The notes under the pieces: model-generated
The model's database searches: none
What the model was told of the DNA's origin: nothing
Seen by the model: the letters and a program-made list of their open reading frames with translations, nothing else
Translations under genes and position numbers: made by a program
Assembly: GCF_008329565.1 (NCBI RefSeq)
Contig: NZ_NPKT01000003.1
Coordinates: forward strand, 248,001-312,000
Source of the DNA: Mycolicibacterium sp. P1-5
Lineage (GTDB): Bacteria; Actinomycetota; Actinomycetes; Mycobacteriales; Mycobacteriaceae
DNA: 64,000 bases
Direction: 5' to 3'
Shown: in pieces, positions 20,046 to 28,800 of the stretch
Layout: each line of letters starts with the position of its first letter
How positions within the stretch are numbered: the stretch's first letter is position 1

Positions 20046-20109
20046 CGTATGGCTCCTTTCGAGATTGAAATATGTTGTCAGTTAGAGGGTTTCGTCAGTT
20101 GCTGGTCTG

Positions 20110-20502
20110 TTACTCAGTAGACAGCTCCTCACGGGCAGCTTCGTTCTGCTGACAGAACGACGTGTAAATGTCGAGCAGCACCTGCTTCTGACGCTCGGTG
20201 ATCACGGTGTCTCCGATGATTGCGTCGTGCACCTTGCTGACCTCCCCGGGCTCGAGGATCCCGGCCCGGATGTAGAGCACCTCGGCCGAAAGCCGCAGCG
20301 CCTTGGCGATCTGGCTCAACACCTCCGCAGAGGGTTTCCGCAGCCCCCGTTCGATCTGACTGAGGTAGGGGTTGCTGACTCCGGCCTTCTCGGCCAACTG
20401 CCGCACCGAAACCTGAGCGGCTTCACGCTGCGCCCTGATGAAGCCACCGATGTCCTGGGCGGCATTGGACACCACGGCGTGAAGATCGCCGTCTTGCGCC
20501 AT
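20110..20502 (-). CDS. XRE-family transcriptional regulator (Rv0474-like)
   Basis: 130 residues. A Cro/CI helix-turn-helix occupies about 20-75 (VRQLAEKAGVSNPYLSQIER, then GLRKPSAEVLSQIAKAL), followed by a helical tail. It sits directly upstream of hbhA on the same strand, so it is a good candidate for hbhA control; as I recall, its orthologue is in the same place in M. tuberculosis. Confidence 0.9.
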   Translation of the reverse strand: MAQDGDLHAVVSNAAQDIGGFIRAQREAAQVSVRQLAEKAGVSNPYLSQIERGLRKPSAEVLSQIAKALRLSAEVLYIRAGILEPGEVSKVHDAIIGDTVITERQKQVLLDIYTSFCQQNEAAREELSTE

Positions 20503-20595
20503 GGGTTCACCTCCCGTTGCGATGGATATCCGGTGCGTACCATCGCCACACTACGTGGGGGTGCTAACTTTTGCAAGCACTCGTGCTAGCGCAGG

Positions 20596-21930
20596 TCAGA
20601 AGAGTATTTGTGCCACGGTGTAAATGATCAAGCCGGCCAGCGCACCCACCACGGTGCCATTGATCCGGATGAATTGCAGGTCCCGGCCGACGTGCAATTC
20701 GATACGGCGGCTGGCTTCGTCGGCGTCCCAGCGCTCGATGGTGTCGGTGATGATCGTGGTGATCTCTGCCCCGTATTGAGCGACCAGATGCTGGGCCCCA
20801 CGGACGATCCAATTGTCCACCTTGTCGCGCAGCTCGACGTCGTCGCGCAGCGACTCCCCGATAGCTACCACCGAATCGGTGACGCGCCTGCGCAGCGTGC
20901 TGCTCGGATCGTCGACGCCCTCGAGTACCAGCCGCTTCAGCGTCTTCCATGCCGTCTCGGCCGCCCGCGTGACCTCGTCGCGCTCCATCAGCTGCTCTTT
21001 GACCGCCTCCGCACGGGCGATGGTCGCCTGGTCGTTCTGCAGATCGTTGGCGAACTCGAAAAGAAATCGGTTAGCCGATTGGCGCAGTTCATGATTCGGA
21101 TTGCGACGCACCTTGTCGGTGAAATCCATCAGCTCCCGATGAATCCGGTCACCCACCAACTGGTCGACGAATCGCGGTGACCAACTGGGTGAGTCACGGG
21201 TGACGACCCGTTCGATCGTGTCACCGGCGTTGAGCGCCCATTCGAAGGCCCGGTCACACAGCAATTGAATCAGGGCTTCTTGGCGGTTCTCCGCGATGAG
21301 CTGGGCCAGCACTCGCCCCACTGGCGGCCCCCACTGCGGTTCCGCAAGCCGCCGGACGATGGTGCGGTCGATGACCTGTTGGATGTCGTCGTCGTTGAGT
21401 AGTTCGACGACGACCCGCAAGACAGTGCCGGTCTCGGTGGCCACTCGTTCGGCGTGCGACGGTTCGGACAGCCACTTGCCAAGGCGCCCCGCCACTTCCG
21501 CGTCGCGCAGCTTGGTCTCCACCACGGCGGGCGATAAGAAGTTCTCCCGCACGAAAGCGCCCAGGCCCTCGCCGAGCTGATCTTTCTTCCGTTTGATGAT
21601 GGCGGTGTGCGGGATCTTCAGGCCCAGGGGATGGCGGAAGAGCGCGGTGACGGCGAACCAATCGGCCAGCGCACCGACCATCCCGGCTTCGGCGGCAGCG
21701 CCGACGTAGCCGATCCAGTCCGGACCGCCCTGCGCCTGACCCCATCGGCAGGCCAGAAATATCAGCGTCGCGCCGATCAAAAACCCCAGGGCGACGGCCT
21801 TCATCCGGCGCAGCGCTCGGCGCCGCTGTGCGTCCGCATCAGGGTCAGCCCCCGCGAACGACTCCGCAAACGACGTACCTGCGTGTAATACCTCATTCGG
21901 CAACGCCGGAAGGCGATGTTTGGCTGCCAC
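20596..21930 (-). CDS. DUF445 membrane protein
   Basis: 444 residues. Two N-terminal membrane segments (MKAVALGFLIGATLIFLACRW and YVGAAAEAGMVGALADWFAV) with the family motif ADWFAVTALFRHPLG, a long helical soluble region, and a C-terminal hydrophobic segment (FIRINGTVVGALAGLIIYTV). That is the DUF445 (YjiN-type) layout. Function unknown; roles in envelope or spore structure are reported in other bacteria. It is divergent from the TetR gene with a 98-base gap. Confidence 0.88.
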   Translation of the reverse strand: MAAKHRLPALPNEVLHAGTSFAESFAGADPDADAQRRRALRRMKAVALGFLIGATLIFLACRWGQAQGGPDWIGYVGAAAEAGMVGALADWFAVTALFRHPLGLKIPHTAIIKRKKDQLGEGLGAFVRENFLSPAVVETKLRDAEVAGRLGKWLSEPSHAERVATETGTVLRVVVELLNDDDIQQVIDRTIVRRLAEPQWGPPVGRVLAQLIAENRQEALIQLLCDRAFEWALNAGDTIERVVTRDSPSWSPRFVDQLVGDRIHRELMDFTDKVRRNPNHELRQSANRFLFEFANDLQNDQATIARAEAVKEQLMERDEVTRAAETAWKTLKRLVLEGVDDPSSTLRRRVTDSVVAIGESLRDDVELRDKVDNWIVRGAQHLVAQYGAEITTIITDTIERWDADEASRRIELHVGRDLQFIRINGTVVGALAGLIIYTVAQILF

Positions 21931-22028
21931 ACCACCATCATCCGCTACCGCGCGACCCAGTTAATGTGACGTTGCCGTTTGATTAGACCGTAGAATCGTT
22001 GAGAACGAGGGGAACGGACTCCGCGATA

Positions 22029-22739
22029 GTGGCACAGAATATGAGCCATGGCCTGGAAAACACCCGGGCCAAGACCGACGGTCGCAAGCGACGCTGGCAT
22101 CAGCACAAGGTCGAGCGACGCACTGAGTTGGTAGACGGCGCGCTCGAAGCCGTCCGCCAGCGTGGTCGCGACGTCAGCATGGACGAGATAGCTGCGGAAA
22201 TCGGTGTGTCGAAGACCGTTTTGTATCGCTATTTCGTCGACAAGAACGACCTGACCACCGCAGTCATGATGCGCTTCGCGCAAACCACGCTCATTCCCAA
22301 CATGGCGGCAGCGCTGTCGTCGAACATGGACGGTTTCGACCTCACTCGGGAGATCATCCGGGTGTATGTGGATACTGTCGCCACCGAGCCCGCGACGTAC
22401 CAATTCGTGATGGCAAACAGTTCGGCCAGCAAAACGAAAGTCATCGCCGACTCGGAGCAAATCATCGCCAGGATGCTCGCCGTGGTCCTGCGCAGGCGCA
22501 TGCAGCGCGCCGGGATGGATACCGGCGGAGTCGAACCGTGGGCCTACCTGATCGTCGGCGGCGTGCAGTTGGCAACACACTCGTGGATGTCGAACCCGCG
22601 AATGACCAGTGACAACCTGATCGACTACCTGACGATGCTGTGCTGGAACGCGCTGTGCGGCATCGTCGAGGCGGGCGGGTCCCTGGACAGGTTCAGCTCC
22701 GGCCCGCATCCGTCGCCGGTGCTGCCTCCGCTCACTTGA
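22029..22739 (+). CDS. TetR-family regulator (Rv0472c-like)
   Basis: 236 residues from GTG 22029; ATG 22041 and TTG 21999 are alternative in-frame starts. The HTH is at about 45-75 (VSMDEIAAEIGVSKTVLYRY). The C-terminal ligand domain includes SSASKTKVIADSEQIIARML and a helical dimer face. It is divergent from the DUF445 gene. A putative small lipoprotein frame overlaps its 3' end on the other strand. Confidence 0.87.
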   Translation: MAQNMSHGLENTRAKTDGRKRRWHQHKVERRTELVDGALEAVRQRGRDVSMDEIAAEIGVSKTVLYRYFVDKNDLTTAVMMRFAQTTLIPNMAAALSSNMDGFDLTREIIRVYVDTVATEPATYQFVMANSSASKTKVIADSEQIIARMLAVVLRRRMQRAGMDTGGVEPWAYLIVGGVQLATHSWMSNPRMTSDNLIDYLTMLCWNALCGIVEAGGSLDRFSSGPHPSPVLPPLT

Positions 22740-22999
22740 GATACGGGCCGAGCAAGGTATCCCATGAGGTGCTCAGCTTGTGGCGAGGCCTGGGCCGTCG
22801 CCGGGACCGCCGCGGACGCCGATGAGGACGGTTTAGCCGAGTTGTCGTGGCCACAACCGGCAGCGGCGATCGAAAGCGAGAGGACCGCCACGCTGATCGC
22901 AGTCGAACAGGTCGCCCGTACCAATCCCCCAGGAATCAGCCACACGATAAGCCAGATGATGTTAACTGCCCGGCCGCCAATGAGGGCGCGCAAAAACAT
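22625..22999 (-). CDS. Possible small lipoprotein, overlapping TetR 3' end (doubtful)
   Basis: 124 residues. GGGAGG lies 11 bases before the ATG. Two hydrophobic stretches (IIWLIVWLIPGGLV and ISVAVLSLSIAAAGCG) end in a plausible lipobox AAAGC, followed by a Ser/Ala/Pro linker as in mycobacterial lipoproteins. The last 115 bases are antisense to the TetR coding region and have no independent character, so the frame may be a decayed or frameshifted gene: another frame of the same strand reads LSTSWDTLLGPYLK then stop. Confidence 0.3.
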   Translation of the reverse strand: MFLRALIGGRAVNIIWLIVWLIPGGLVRATCSTAISVAVLSLSIAAAGCGHDNSAKPSSSASAAVPATAQASPQAEHLMGYLARPVSQVSGGSTGDGCGPELNLSRDPPASTMPHSAFQHSIVR

Positions 23000-23117
23000 A
23001 GGAGGTCCAACCTCCCGTGAATCCGCCGCAAATCATGTAAAACAAACCTTCGGGGCAGCCCGCGAGATATGTCTTCGGGCGGAATGATTTCGCTCATATG
23101 GGTCTAGGGAGGTCGGG
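22740..23117. other. 378-base gap between TetR and the repeat-rich surface protein
   Basis: Apart from the doubtful minus-strand lipoprotein frame, it contains the leader of the next gene, with a GGGAGG Shine-Dalgarno just before GTG 23118. Its last 100 bases are visibly more A/T-rich. No clear terminator, RNA gene or repeat was seen. Confidence 0.6.
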
Positions 23118-24476
23118 GTGGACAACGACAGCGCCGCAAAGTTCCGCAAGCCCGCGGCGATGATGGCCGCGGTCGCGATATCGACGTCGGCTCTGTTTGC
23201 TGGATCAGCGGTCGCGGCGGCGGACCCGTTCAGCGACGACGACGGTGGCGGCAGTAGCTTCAGCGGCGGTGACGACGGCGGCAGTGTGCCCGAAGCCCCT
23301 GCCAGCGGGGGCGAGGAGGAGCCCTCGGCTGGCGGGCCGCACGAAGATCCGAGCGGTGGCGTTCACGAAGAGCCCGGCGGCACGCACGAAGAGCCCGGCG
23401 GAACGCACGACGAGCCCGGTGGCATCGAGGTCCCCGGCGGTGGACTCCACGACGAGCCAGGCGGAGCCGAACCGCCCCCCGGTGGCACACATGACGAGCC
23501 CGGCGGCACCGAATCCCCAGGCGTCGCCGACCATCCGGCAGGCACCCAGACACCCCCGGCCGGCGGGGGCACAGCGGAACAGGCACCCGACGGTGGCATC
23601 GTCGAGCCCGCCGAACCGGACGTGACGCGTGAGGACGTCACGGCGGCTCAATCCTCGGAGGTGACGACGGCGTCGTCCACCGAGGCGACCTCGGAGGAAG
23701 TCACCACCTACGAGGAGTCGATCTCGTCAGTGGTGAGCACCTCGACGCTCACCACCGGGATGAGCCTGAGTAGCCCGGTAACACTGTGGAATTCGCGCTG
23801 GATCAGCTATGACCGTTACTACCGACCGGTGTTCACCAACCCGTACCGCACGCCACTGTCCGTGCTCTATGACTACGGCGGTCGCACCCAGGTCTTCACC
23901 GTCGCTCCGCTCCAGCGTGCCGCGTTGAACGTCCCCAACACCGGTACCTACAACTTCACCGCGATGACGCGTCCGGGGGCGGGACCGGCCACCAACCTGT
24001 CCGTGGGTAGCTTCTCGGGCGGCGGTTACCAGCCGGCTCCCGGTCAGGCGCCGCCGCAGAAGCCGGCGCCGGTGAACACCCAGAAGAATGTGCTGGTTCA
24101 GGTCAAGTTCGACCGGGGCCAGTCCGAGCCCTTCCGGGTGAAGTCGCTGACCGACCTGGGCAAGGATCCGGGCAACAACAATGCCGTCAAGGTGCTGCTC
24201 GACGAGGAGGTGCCGGCGTGGGGGCAGTGGTCGAAGACCGACAAGGGCGACGCGGTGTTCGTGATCAACCAAACCCAGCTGCTGCCGGGCATTCAGCGCC
24301 CGGGCCAGGAACCGCTGCCCGGTTACAACGTGAAGCTGACAGCGGCCTCGGAATCGACGTCCTGGATCGCGAGGAACAAGACGGTTCTCATCAGCGTGGC
24401 CGTCGCCGCGGGCGTGCTGGCGCTCGCAGTGGTCGGGTTCATGGTGGTTTCGCGCCGCCGCGGCGCAGGCCAGTGA
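23118..24476 (+). CDS. Repeat-rich exported surface protein with C-terminal membrane anchor
   Basis: 452 residues. A signal peptide (about 10-36: MMAAVAISTSALFAGSAVAA) is followed by an acidic Gly/Pro/Glu/Asp region (37-165) built from degenerate units like HEEPGGTHDEPGG, then a Ser/Thr/Glu-rich stretch and a beta-rich globular domain (about 205-405: SLSSPVTLWNSRWISYDRYY, VQVKFDRGQSEPFRV). The end is a membrane segment plus RRRGAGQ. Topology predicts a surface or periplasmic protein anchored at the C-terminus. No known domain recognised. GTG start with GGGAGG seven bases upstream. Confidence 0.82.
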   Translation: MDNDSAAKFRKPAAMMAAVAISTSALFAGSAVAAADPFSDDDGGGSSFSGGDDGGSVPEAPASGGEEEPSAGGPHEDPSGGVHEEPGGTHEEPGGTHDEPGGIEVPGGGLHDEPGGAEPPPGGTHDEPGGTESPGVADHPAGTQTPPAGGGTAEQAPDGGIVEPAEPDVTREDVTAAQSSEVTTASSTEATSEEVTTYEESISSVVSTSTLTTGMSLSSPVTLWNSRWISYDRYYRPVFTNPYRTPLSVLYDYGGRTQVFTVAPLQRAALNVPNTGTYNFTAMTRPGAGPATNLSVGSFSGGGYQPAPGQAPPQKPAPVNTQKNVLVQVKFDRGQSEPFRVKSLTDLGKDPGNNNAVKVLLDEEVPAWGQWSKTDKGDAVFVINQTQLLPGIQRPGQEPLPGYNVKLTAASESTSWIARNKTVLISVAVAAGVLALAVVGFMVVSRRRGAGQ

Positions 24477-24498
24477 TGGAGGGTTAGTCTCGTCGGCT

Positions 24499-25356
24499 AT
24501 GAGTGATCTGCCTTGCGAATGGACCCACGAGCCGCGCAAGGTGCTGCGGTTCAACCCGGGCGACCAGGTCGCCGACATCGATACCGACTCCTCCCCGGGA
24601 TATACCGGCGAGAAAGACGGATCGGACGAGGTGCAGGCCGAGCGCAACGAGCGGTTCGCCGAGCTGCAGGAGATGCTTTATGCCAACGGCCGGGCCGGTG
24701 ACAACCGCTCACTGCTGCTGGTCCTGCAGGGTATGGACACCGCAGGAAAAGGCGGGACCGTCAAACACGTTGTCGGAGCTGGCAATCCGCAAGGCATCCG
24801 CTACACGAGCTTCGGGGTGCCGACCGAGGAGGAGCGCGCCCACCACTATCTGTGGCGGATTCGCAAGGCGTTGCCCGCGGCGGGCAACATCGGGGTGTTC
24901 GACCGGTCCCACTACGAGGACGTGCTGGTCGTCCGCGTGCACGAACTGGTTCCGCGCGACGTCTGGGAACAGCGCTACGACGAGATCAATGCGTTCGAGA
25001 AGGAGCTCGTCGACTCTGGGACAACCATCGTCAAGTGCGCGATGTTCGTCTCCCTCGACGAGCAGAAGAGTCGGCTCTCCGAACGCCTCGAGCGGCCGGA
25101 CAAGTATTGGAAGTACAACCCCGGCGACGTCGCCGAGCGCAAGCTGTGGCCGGCGTACCAGGATGCGTATCAGGCTGTGCTGGAACGGACTTCGACCGAC
25201 TACGCGCCGTGGTTCGTCATCCCCTGCGACAAGAAGTGGTACAGCCGGCTGGCCATCAACGAGCTGCTGATCGAAGCGCTCAAGGGAATGAAGCTCAAGT
25301 GGCCGCCGGCCGACTTCGACATCGAGGCGGAGAAGCAGAAGCTCGCGGAGGCCTGA
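24499..25356 (+). CDS. PPK2-family polyphosphate:nucleotide phosphotransferase (first of two)
   Basis: 285 residues. Walker A GMDTAGKGGTVKH (about 78-90) and Walker B GVFDRSHYEDV (D135) with the lid region RLERPDKYWKYNPGD define PPK2. The enzyme uses polyphosphate to phosphorylate nucleotides; the HYEDVL after Walker B resembles the AMP/ADP-phosphorylating group rather than the class I enzyme at 43.8 kb. It is 22 bases after the surface-protein gene and convergent with fadB2. As I remember the M. tuberculosis order, cyclopropane synthase genes (umaA/pcaA) stand in this place instead. Confidence 0.9.
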   Translation: MSDLPCEWTHEPRKVLRFNPGDQVADIDTDSSPGYTGEKDGSDEVQAERNERFAELQEMLYANGRAGDNRSLLLVLQGMDTAGKGGTVKHVVGAGNPQGIRYTSFGVPTEEERAHHYLWRIRKALPAAGNIGVFDRSHYEDVLVVRVHELVPRDVWEQRYDEINAFEKELVDSGTTIVKCAMFVSLDEQKSRLSERLERPDKYWKYNPGDVAERKLWPAYQDAYQAVLERTSTDYAPWFVIPCDKKWYSRLAINELLIEALKGMKLKWPPADFDIEAEKQKLAEA

Positions 25357-25366
25357 ACCTCAGCGC

Positions 25367-26233
25367 TCAGTAGCTGTAGAACCCTTGGCCGGATTTCTTA
25401 CCCAGCTGGCCCGCCTCGACCATGCGCAGCAGCAACGGCGGCGGGGCATAGTGGGCGTCCTTGAGTTCGGTGTACATCGAGTCGGCGATGAGTTTCATGG
25501 TGTCCAAACCGATGAGGTCCGAAAGACGCAACGGGCCCATCGGGTGGGACAGCCCGGCGACGATGGCCGTGTCGACGTCCTCGACGGTGGCCACGCCCGC
25601 CTCGACCATGCGGATGGCCGACAGCAGGTAGGGCACCAGCAGAGCGTTCACGACGAATCCGGAGCGGTCGCCGCAGCGCACCACTTTCTTGCCGAGTACC
25701 TCGCTTGCGAACTGCTCGACCCGGGCGATGGCCTCGTCGGAGGTGACCAGGGTGTTGATCACTTCGACGAGCGGCAGCACCGGCACCGGGTTGAAGAAGT
25801 GCAAGCCCAGCACGCGGCTCGGATTCTTGGTCGCCGCAGCGATTTTCATGATCGGGATGCTCGACGTATTGGACGCCAGCACGGCGTCGGGGTCGGTGAT
25901 GAGCTCGTCGAGCGCAGCGAAGATCTTGCCCTTGACGGCCTCGTCCTCGATGACGGCCTCGATCACCAGCTGACGATCGGACAGTTCCGCGAGATCGGTA
26001 GTGAACGTCAACCGCGCCAGTGTCGCGTCGCGGTCGGCTTCTGAGAGTTTGCCCTTGCTGGTCGCGCGCTCCAGCGAGGAGGTGACGCGGTCACGACCGG
26101 CGTTGATCAACGCGTCGGTCGGCTCGTAGACGACGACGTTCGCGCCCGCTTTGGCCGACACCTCGACGATGCCCGAGCCCATCTGCCCGGCTCCGACGAC
26201 ACCTACTCGTTCAATGCTTTTCTGGCTGCTCAC
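25367..26233 (-). CDS. fadB2: 3-hydroxybutyryl-CoA dehydrogenase FadB2
   Basis: 288 residues. The NAD-binding loop VGVVGAGQMGSG is at about 11-22. Catalytic His is in LGLHFFNPVPVLPLVE, with Ser/Asn in VLASNTSSIPI and a C-terminal dimer domain (GLSHPMGPLRLSDLIGLD, EAGQLGKKSGQGFYSY). It oxidises 3-hydroxyacyl-CoA in beta-oxidation. It follows isocitrate lyase, separated by a 69-base gap holding a strong hairpin, matching the icl1-fadB2 order in mycobacteria. Confidence 0.96.
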   Translation of the reverse strand: MSSQKSIERVGVVGAGQMGSGIVEVSAKAGANVVVYEPTDALINAGRDRVTSSLERATSKGKLSEADRDATLARLTFTTDLAELSDRQLVIEAVIEDEAVKGKIFAALDELITDPDAVLASNTSSIPIMKIAAATKNPSRVLGLHFFNPVPVLPLVEVINTLVTSDEAIARVEQFASEVLGKKVVRCGDRSGFVVNALLVPYLLSAIRMVEAGVATVEDVDTAIVAGLSHPMGPLRLSDLIGLDTMKLIADSMYTELKDAHYAPPPLLLRMVEAGQLGKKSGQGFYSY

Positions 26234-26250
26234 TTATTCGTCTCCTCACG

Positions 26251-26287
26251 CATCAGGCCCCGCCCAATATAAGGACGGGGCCTGATG
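26251..26287 (-). terminator. 12-bp stem hairpin between aceA and fadB2
   Basis: CATCAGGCCCCG pairs perfectly with CGGGGCCTGATG around a 13-base loop, 16 bases after the aceA stop and before the fadB2 start. No T-run follows, so it may reduce rather than stop read-through or protect the upstream mRNA 3' end. Confidence 0.7.
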
Positions 26288-26302
26288 GCACTAACTACTG
26301 GC

Positions 26303-27595
26303 CTAGTGGAACTGACCCTCTTCGGTCGAGCCGCTCAGCGCGGTGGTCGAGCTGGTCGGATCCACGGTGGTGGCGATCCGGTCGAAGTAACCGGCGCCGA
26401 CCTCGCGTTGGTGCTTGGTCGCGGTGTAGCCGCGCTCCTCGGCGTTGAACTCGCGCTCCTGCAGCTCGACGTACGCGGTCATCTGGTTGCGGGCATAGCC
26501 GTAGGCCAGATCGAACATCGAGTAGTTGAGGGCGTGGAAGCCGGCCAGCGTGATGAACTGGAACTTGAAGCCCATCGCGCCGAGCTCCTTCTGGAACTTC
26601 GCGATCGTCGCGTCGTCGAGGTGCTTGCGCCAGTTGAACGACGGCGAGCAGTTGTAGGCCAGCATCTGGTCCGGGAACTCGCTCTTGACTCCCTCGGCGA
26701 ACTTCGCCGCCAGCTCCAGGTCCGGGGTGCCGGTCTCCATCCAGATCAGATCCGAGTACGGCGCGTAGGACTTGGCGCGGGCGATGCAGGGCTCCAGGCC
26801 GTTCTTCACCCGGTAGAAGCCTTCGGCGGTGCGCTCACCGGTGACGAACGGCTGATCGCGCTCGTCGACATCGGAGGTGATGAGCGTGGCGGCCTCGGCG
26901 TCGGTGCGGGCGATGACCACGGTCGGCACGTCGGCGACGTCGGCGGCCAGACGGGCCGAGGTCAGGGTGCGGATGTGCTGCTGGGTCGGGATCAGCACCT
27001 TGCCACCGAGGTGGCCACACTTCTTCTCCGAGGCCAGCTGGTCCTCCCAGTGCGAGCCGGCGACGCCGGCGGCGATCATCGCCTTCTGCAGCTCGTAGAC
27101 GTTCAGCGCGCCACCGAAGCCGGCCTCGCCGTCGGCGACGATCGGGGCCAGCCAGTTCTCGATCGAGGTGTCGCCCTCGACCTTGGCGATCTGGTCAGCG
27201 CGCAGCAGCGCGTTGTTGATGCGGCGCACGACCTGCGGCACCGAGTTGGCCGGGTAGAGGCTCTGGTCGGGGTAGGTGTGGCCGGACAGGTTCGCGTCAC
27301 CGGCGACCTGCCAGCCCGACAGGTAGATGGCCTTCAGGCCGGCGCGGACCTGCTGGACGGCCATGTTGCCGGTCAGCGCGCCCAGCGCGTTGACGAACTC
27401 CATGTCATGCAGCTGGGTCCACAGCACCTCGGCGCCGCGGCGAGCGAGAGTGGCCTCCTCGACGACGCTGCCCTGCAGCGCGACGACGTCGGCCGGGGTG
27501 TAGGTACGGGTGACACCCTTCCAGCGGGGGTTGGTGTCCCAGTCCTTCTGAATTTCTTCGGGGGTCTTCGGCTGGCCAACGTTGGACAGTGTCAT
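26303..27595 (-). CDS. aceA: Isocitrate lyase (glyoxylate/methylcitrate cycle)
   Basis: 430 residues from ATG 27593-27595. It splits isocitrate into glyoxylate and succinate and, in mycobacteria, also acts on methylisocitrate during growth on fatty acids. The signature KKCGHLGGK (C193) is intact, with [19 protein letters not shown] and [13 protein letters not shown]. It is almost co-linear with remembered M. tuberculosis Icl1, including the C-terminus STEEGQFH. The 268-base upstream gap holds candidate operators, and ramB, its known regulator in other species, is 1.2 kb away. Confidence 0.97.
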   Translation of the reverse strand: MTLSNVGQPKTPEEIQKDWDTNPRWKGVTRTYTPADVVALQGSVVEEATLARRGAEVLWTQLHDMEFVNALGALTGNMAVQQVRAGLKAIYLSGWQVAGDANLSGHTYPDQSLYPANSVPQVVRRINNALLRADQIAKVEGDTSIENWLAPIVADGEAGFGGALNVYELQKAMIAAGVAGSHWEDQLASEKKCGHLGGKVLIPTQQHIRTLTSARLAADVADVPTVVIARTDAEAATLITSDVDERDQPFVTGERTAEGFYRVKNGLEPCIARAKSYAPYSDLIWMETGTPDLELAAKFAEGVKSEFPDQMLAYNCSPSFNWRKHLDDATIAKFQKELGAMGFKFQFITLAGFHALNYSMFDLAYGYARNQMTAYVELQEREFNAEERGYTATKHQREVGAGYFDRIATTVDPTSSTTALSGSTEEGQFH

Positions 27596-27760
27596 GGGCG
27601 CCTGCGCTCCTTCTATCGATCGAGTGTGGCCACCTTGACGGCACATGAACTGTTAACGTCAACGCAGCTTGTCTGGTGTGCTGACTCGAGCATGCCTTGC
27701 ACCATTAGCGCAGTTCAAGCCATTAAGAATGCCAATTTTCGCCAACCCGACCGGTAACTC

Positions 27761-27776
27761 TGCGAAGGTTGCGAAG
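27761..27776. promoter_or_regulatory. Direct repeat TGCGAAG upstream of aceA
   Basis: Two TGCGAAG copies begin at 27761 and 27770, 166-181 bases before the aceA start. The spacing of 9 and the resemblance to RamB/RamA-type TTTGCAAA boxes make it a candidate activator or repressor site, but the match is partial. Confidence 0.3.
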
Positions 27777-27787
27777 ACAGTCAACAC

Positions 27788-27801
27788 CTGAACCGGTTCA
27801 G
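27788..27801. promoter_or_regulatory. 14-bp perfect palindrome upstream of aceA
   Basis: CTGAACCGGTTCAG is exactly self-complementary, 193 bases from the aceA start. A second inverted repeat (CAGTACG, two bases, CGTACTG at 27834-27849) lies between it and the thioesterase stop. A dimeric regulator site is likely; identity unknown. Confidence 0.5.
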
Positions 27802-27863
27802 AAGTTACCGTTCAGTAGCGGATTTTAGCTGGTCAGTACGCCCGTACTGTTAGGCCGCGGAGC

Positions 27864-28679
27864 TCAGAGCGCGAAGATCGATGCGACGGCTTTGACCTCT
27901 TCGCCGACGACGTATGTGAGCGTTCTAACAGTGCGGTCCGCGAGCTCCGGCCCGAACTTGTCGGTCGAACCAGGTGGATACACGTGCAGAAAGATCTCGA
28001 GCTTGTCGCCGAAAGCCACTGGCGCATCGTGCTCGATCGTGACCCGTAGCGGCGCCTCGAACAGTTCGGGGTGCGGCGCCAGGAACTCCTCGACGACCTT
28101 CCAGTACACCGAATTGTTGACGTGATCGAAGAGGTCGATGTCGCTCACGCGGATCGGGAAATCGCGGATCTCGTTGGCGTCCTGCCGAGCGCGTGCGCTC
28201 AGATAAGCCTTCCACCGAAGCCGGTTGACGTCGGTGGTGCGCCGAAGCCCGTCGAGAAAGTCGTCGGCGATCCGGGCCGGACCGTGAGTCTCGCGGTTGA
28301 TGTTGATCCAGAAGGCCTCTGACTCGATCAGCCCGCCCTTGCGCCCGTCGATGCGGACACGCATCTCACACCAGCGATTCGAGGTGCCCGAGCACCAGCG
28401 ACGTAACCGCAACATCTCCGGGTATTCGAGCGGCCGGATCAGGTCGACCATCGTGCGCCGGACGATCCACAGCGGATGCGTTTCCTCATGGCCCATCTCG
28501 CGCAGCTGATCCTGGCCGATGTCCTGGATGTGGCGGCAGGCGGCGTCCAGGCGGAGCCGGCCGACCCGGTCGATATCACCGACACGAAGCGGCCATTCGC
28601 GGTCGAAGACATCGGGATGCGGGTCGGGAACCGGCATCAACACCTTGGCCAATCCGGTGTTGGTCATGCTGGTCGTCAT
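27864..28679 (-). CDS. Acyl-ACP thioesterase (Rv0466-like)
   Basis: 271 residues from ATG 28677-28679. Two hotdog domains are visible; the second contains FPIRVSDIDLFDHVNNSVYW, the DxxDHVNN active-site motif of FatA/FatB enzymes. The first has LRVGDIDRVGRLRLDAACRH. It releases fatty acids from ACP or hydrolyses acyl-CoA. The start was placed at MTTSMTNTGLAKV rather than earlier, since the longer version adds an unrelated Arg-rich stretch overlapping ramB. Divergent from ramB. Confidence 0.9.
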   Translation of the reverse strand: MTTSMTNTGLAKVLMPVPDPHPDVFDREWPLRVGDIDRVGRLRLDAACRHIQDIGQDQLREMGHEETHPLWIVRRTMVDLIRPLEYPEMLRLRRWCSGTSNRWCEMRVRIDGRKGGLIESEAFWININRETHGPARIADDFLDGLRRTTDVNRLRWKAYLSARARQDANEIRDFPIRVSDIDLFDHVNNSVYWKVVEEFLAPHPELFEAPLRVTIEHDAPVAFGDKLEIFLHVYPPGSTDKFGPELADRTVRTLTYVVGEEVKAVASIFAL

Positions 28680-28800
28680 GTCGCTGTGGTCCTTCCCATC
28701 CCGTCCCAGCGCGATCATGCCAAAGGCCCTGTCGAATGCCAACCAGCCTGCGTTGCCAACCCTGCGAAGCGCCCTTCGCAGCCGTGGGTAGGCTGGGCGC

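Noticed and set aside
26285..27757. 490-codon plus-strand frame over isocitrate lyase
   Set aside because: It mirrors the codon structure of aceA; no motif and no ribosome-binding site.
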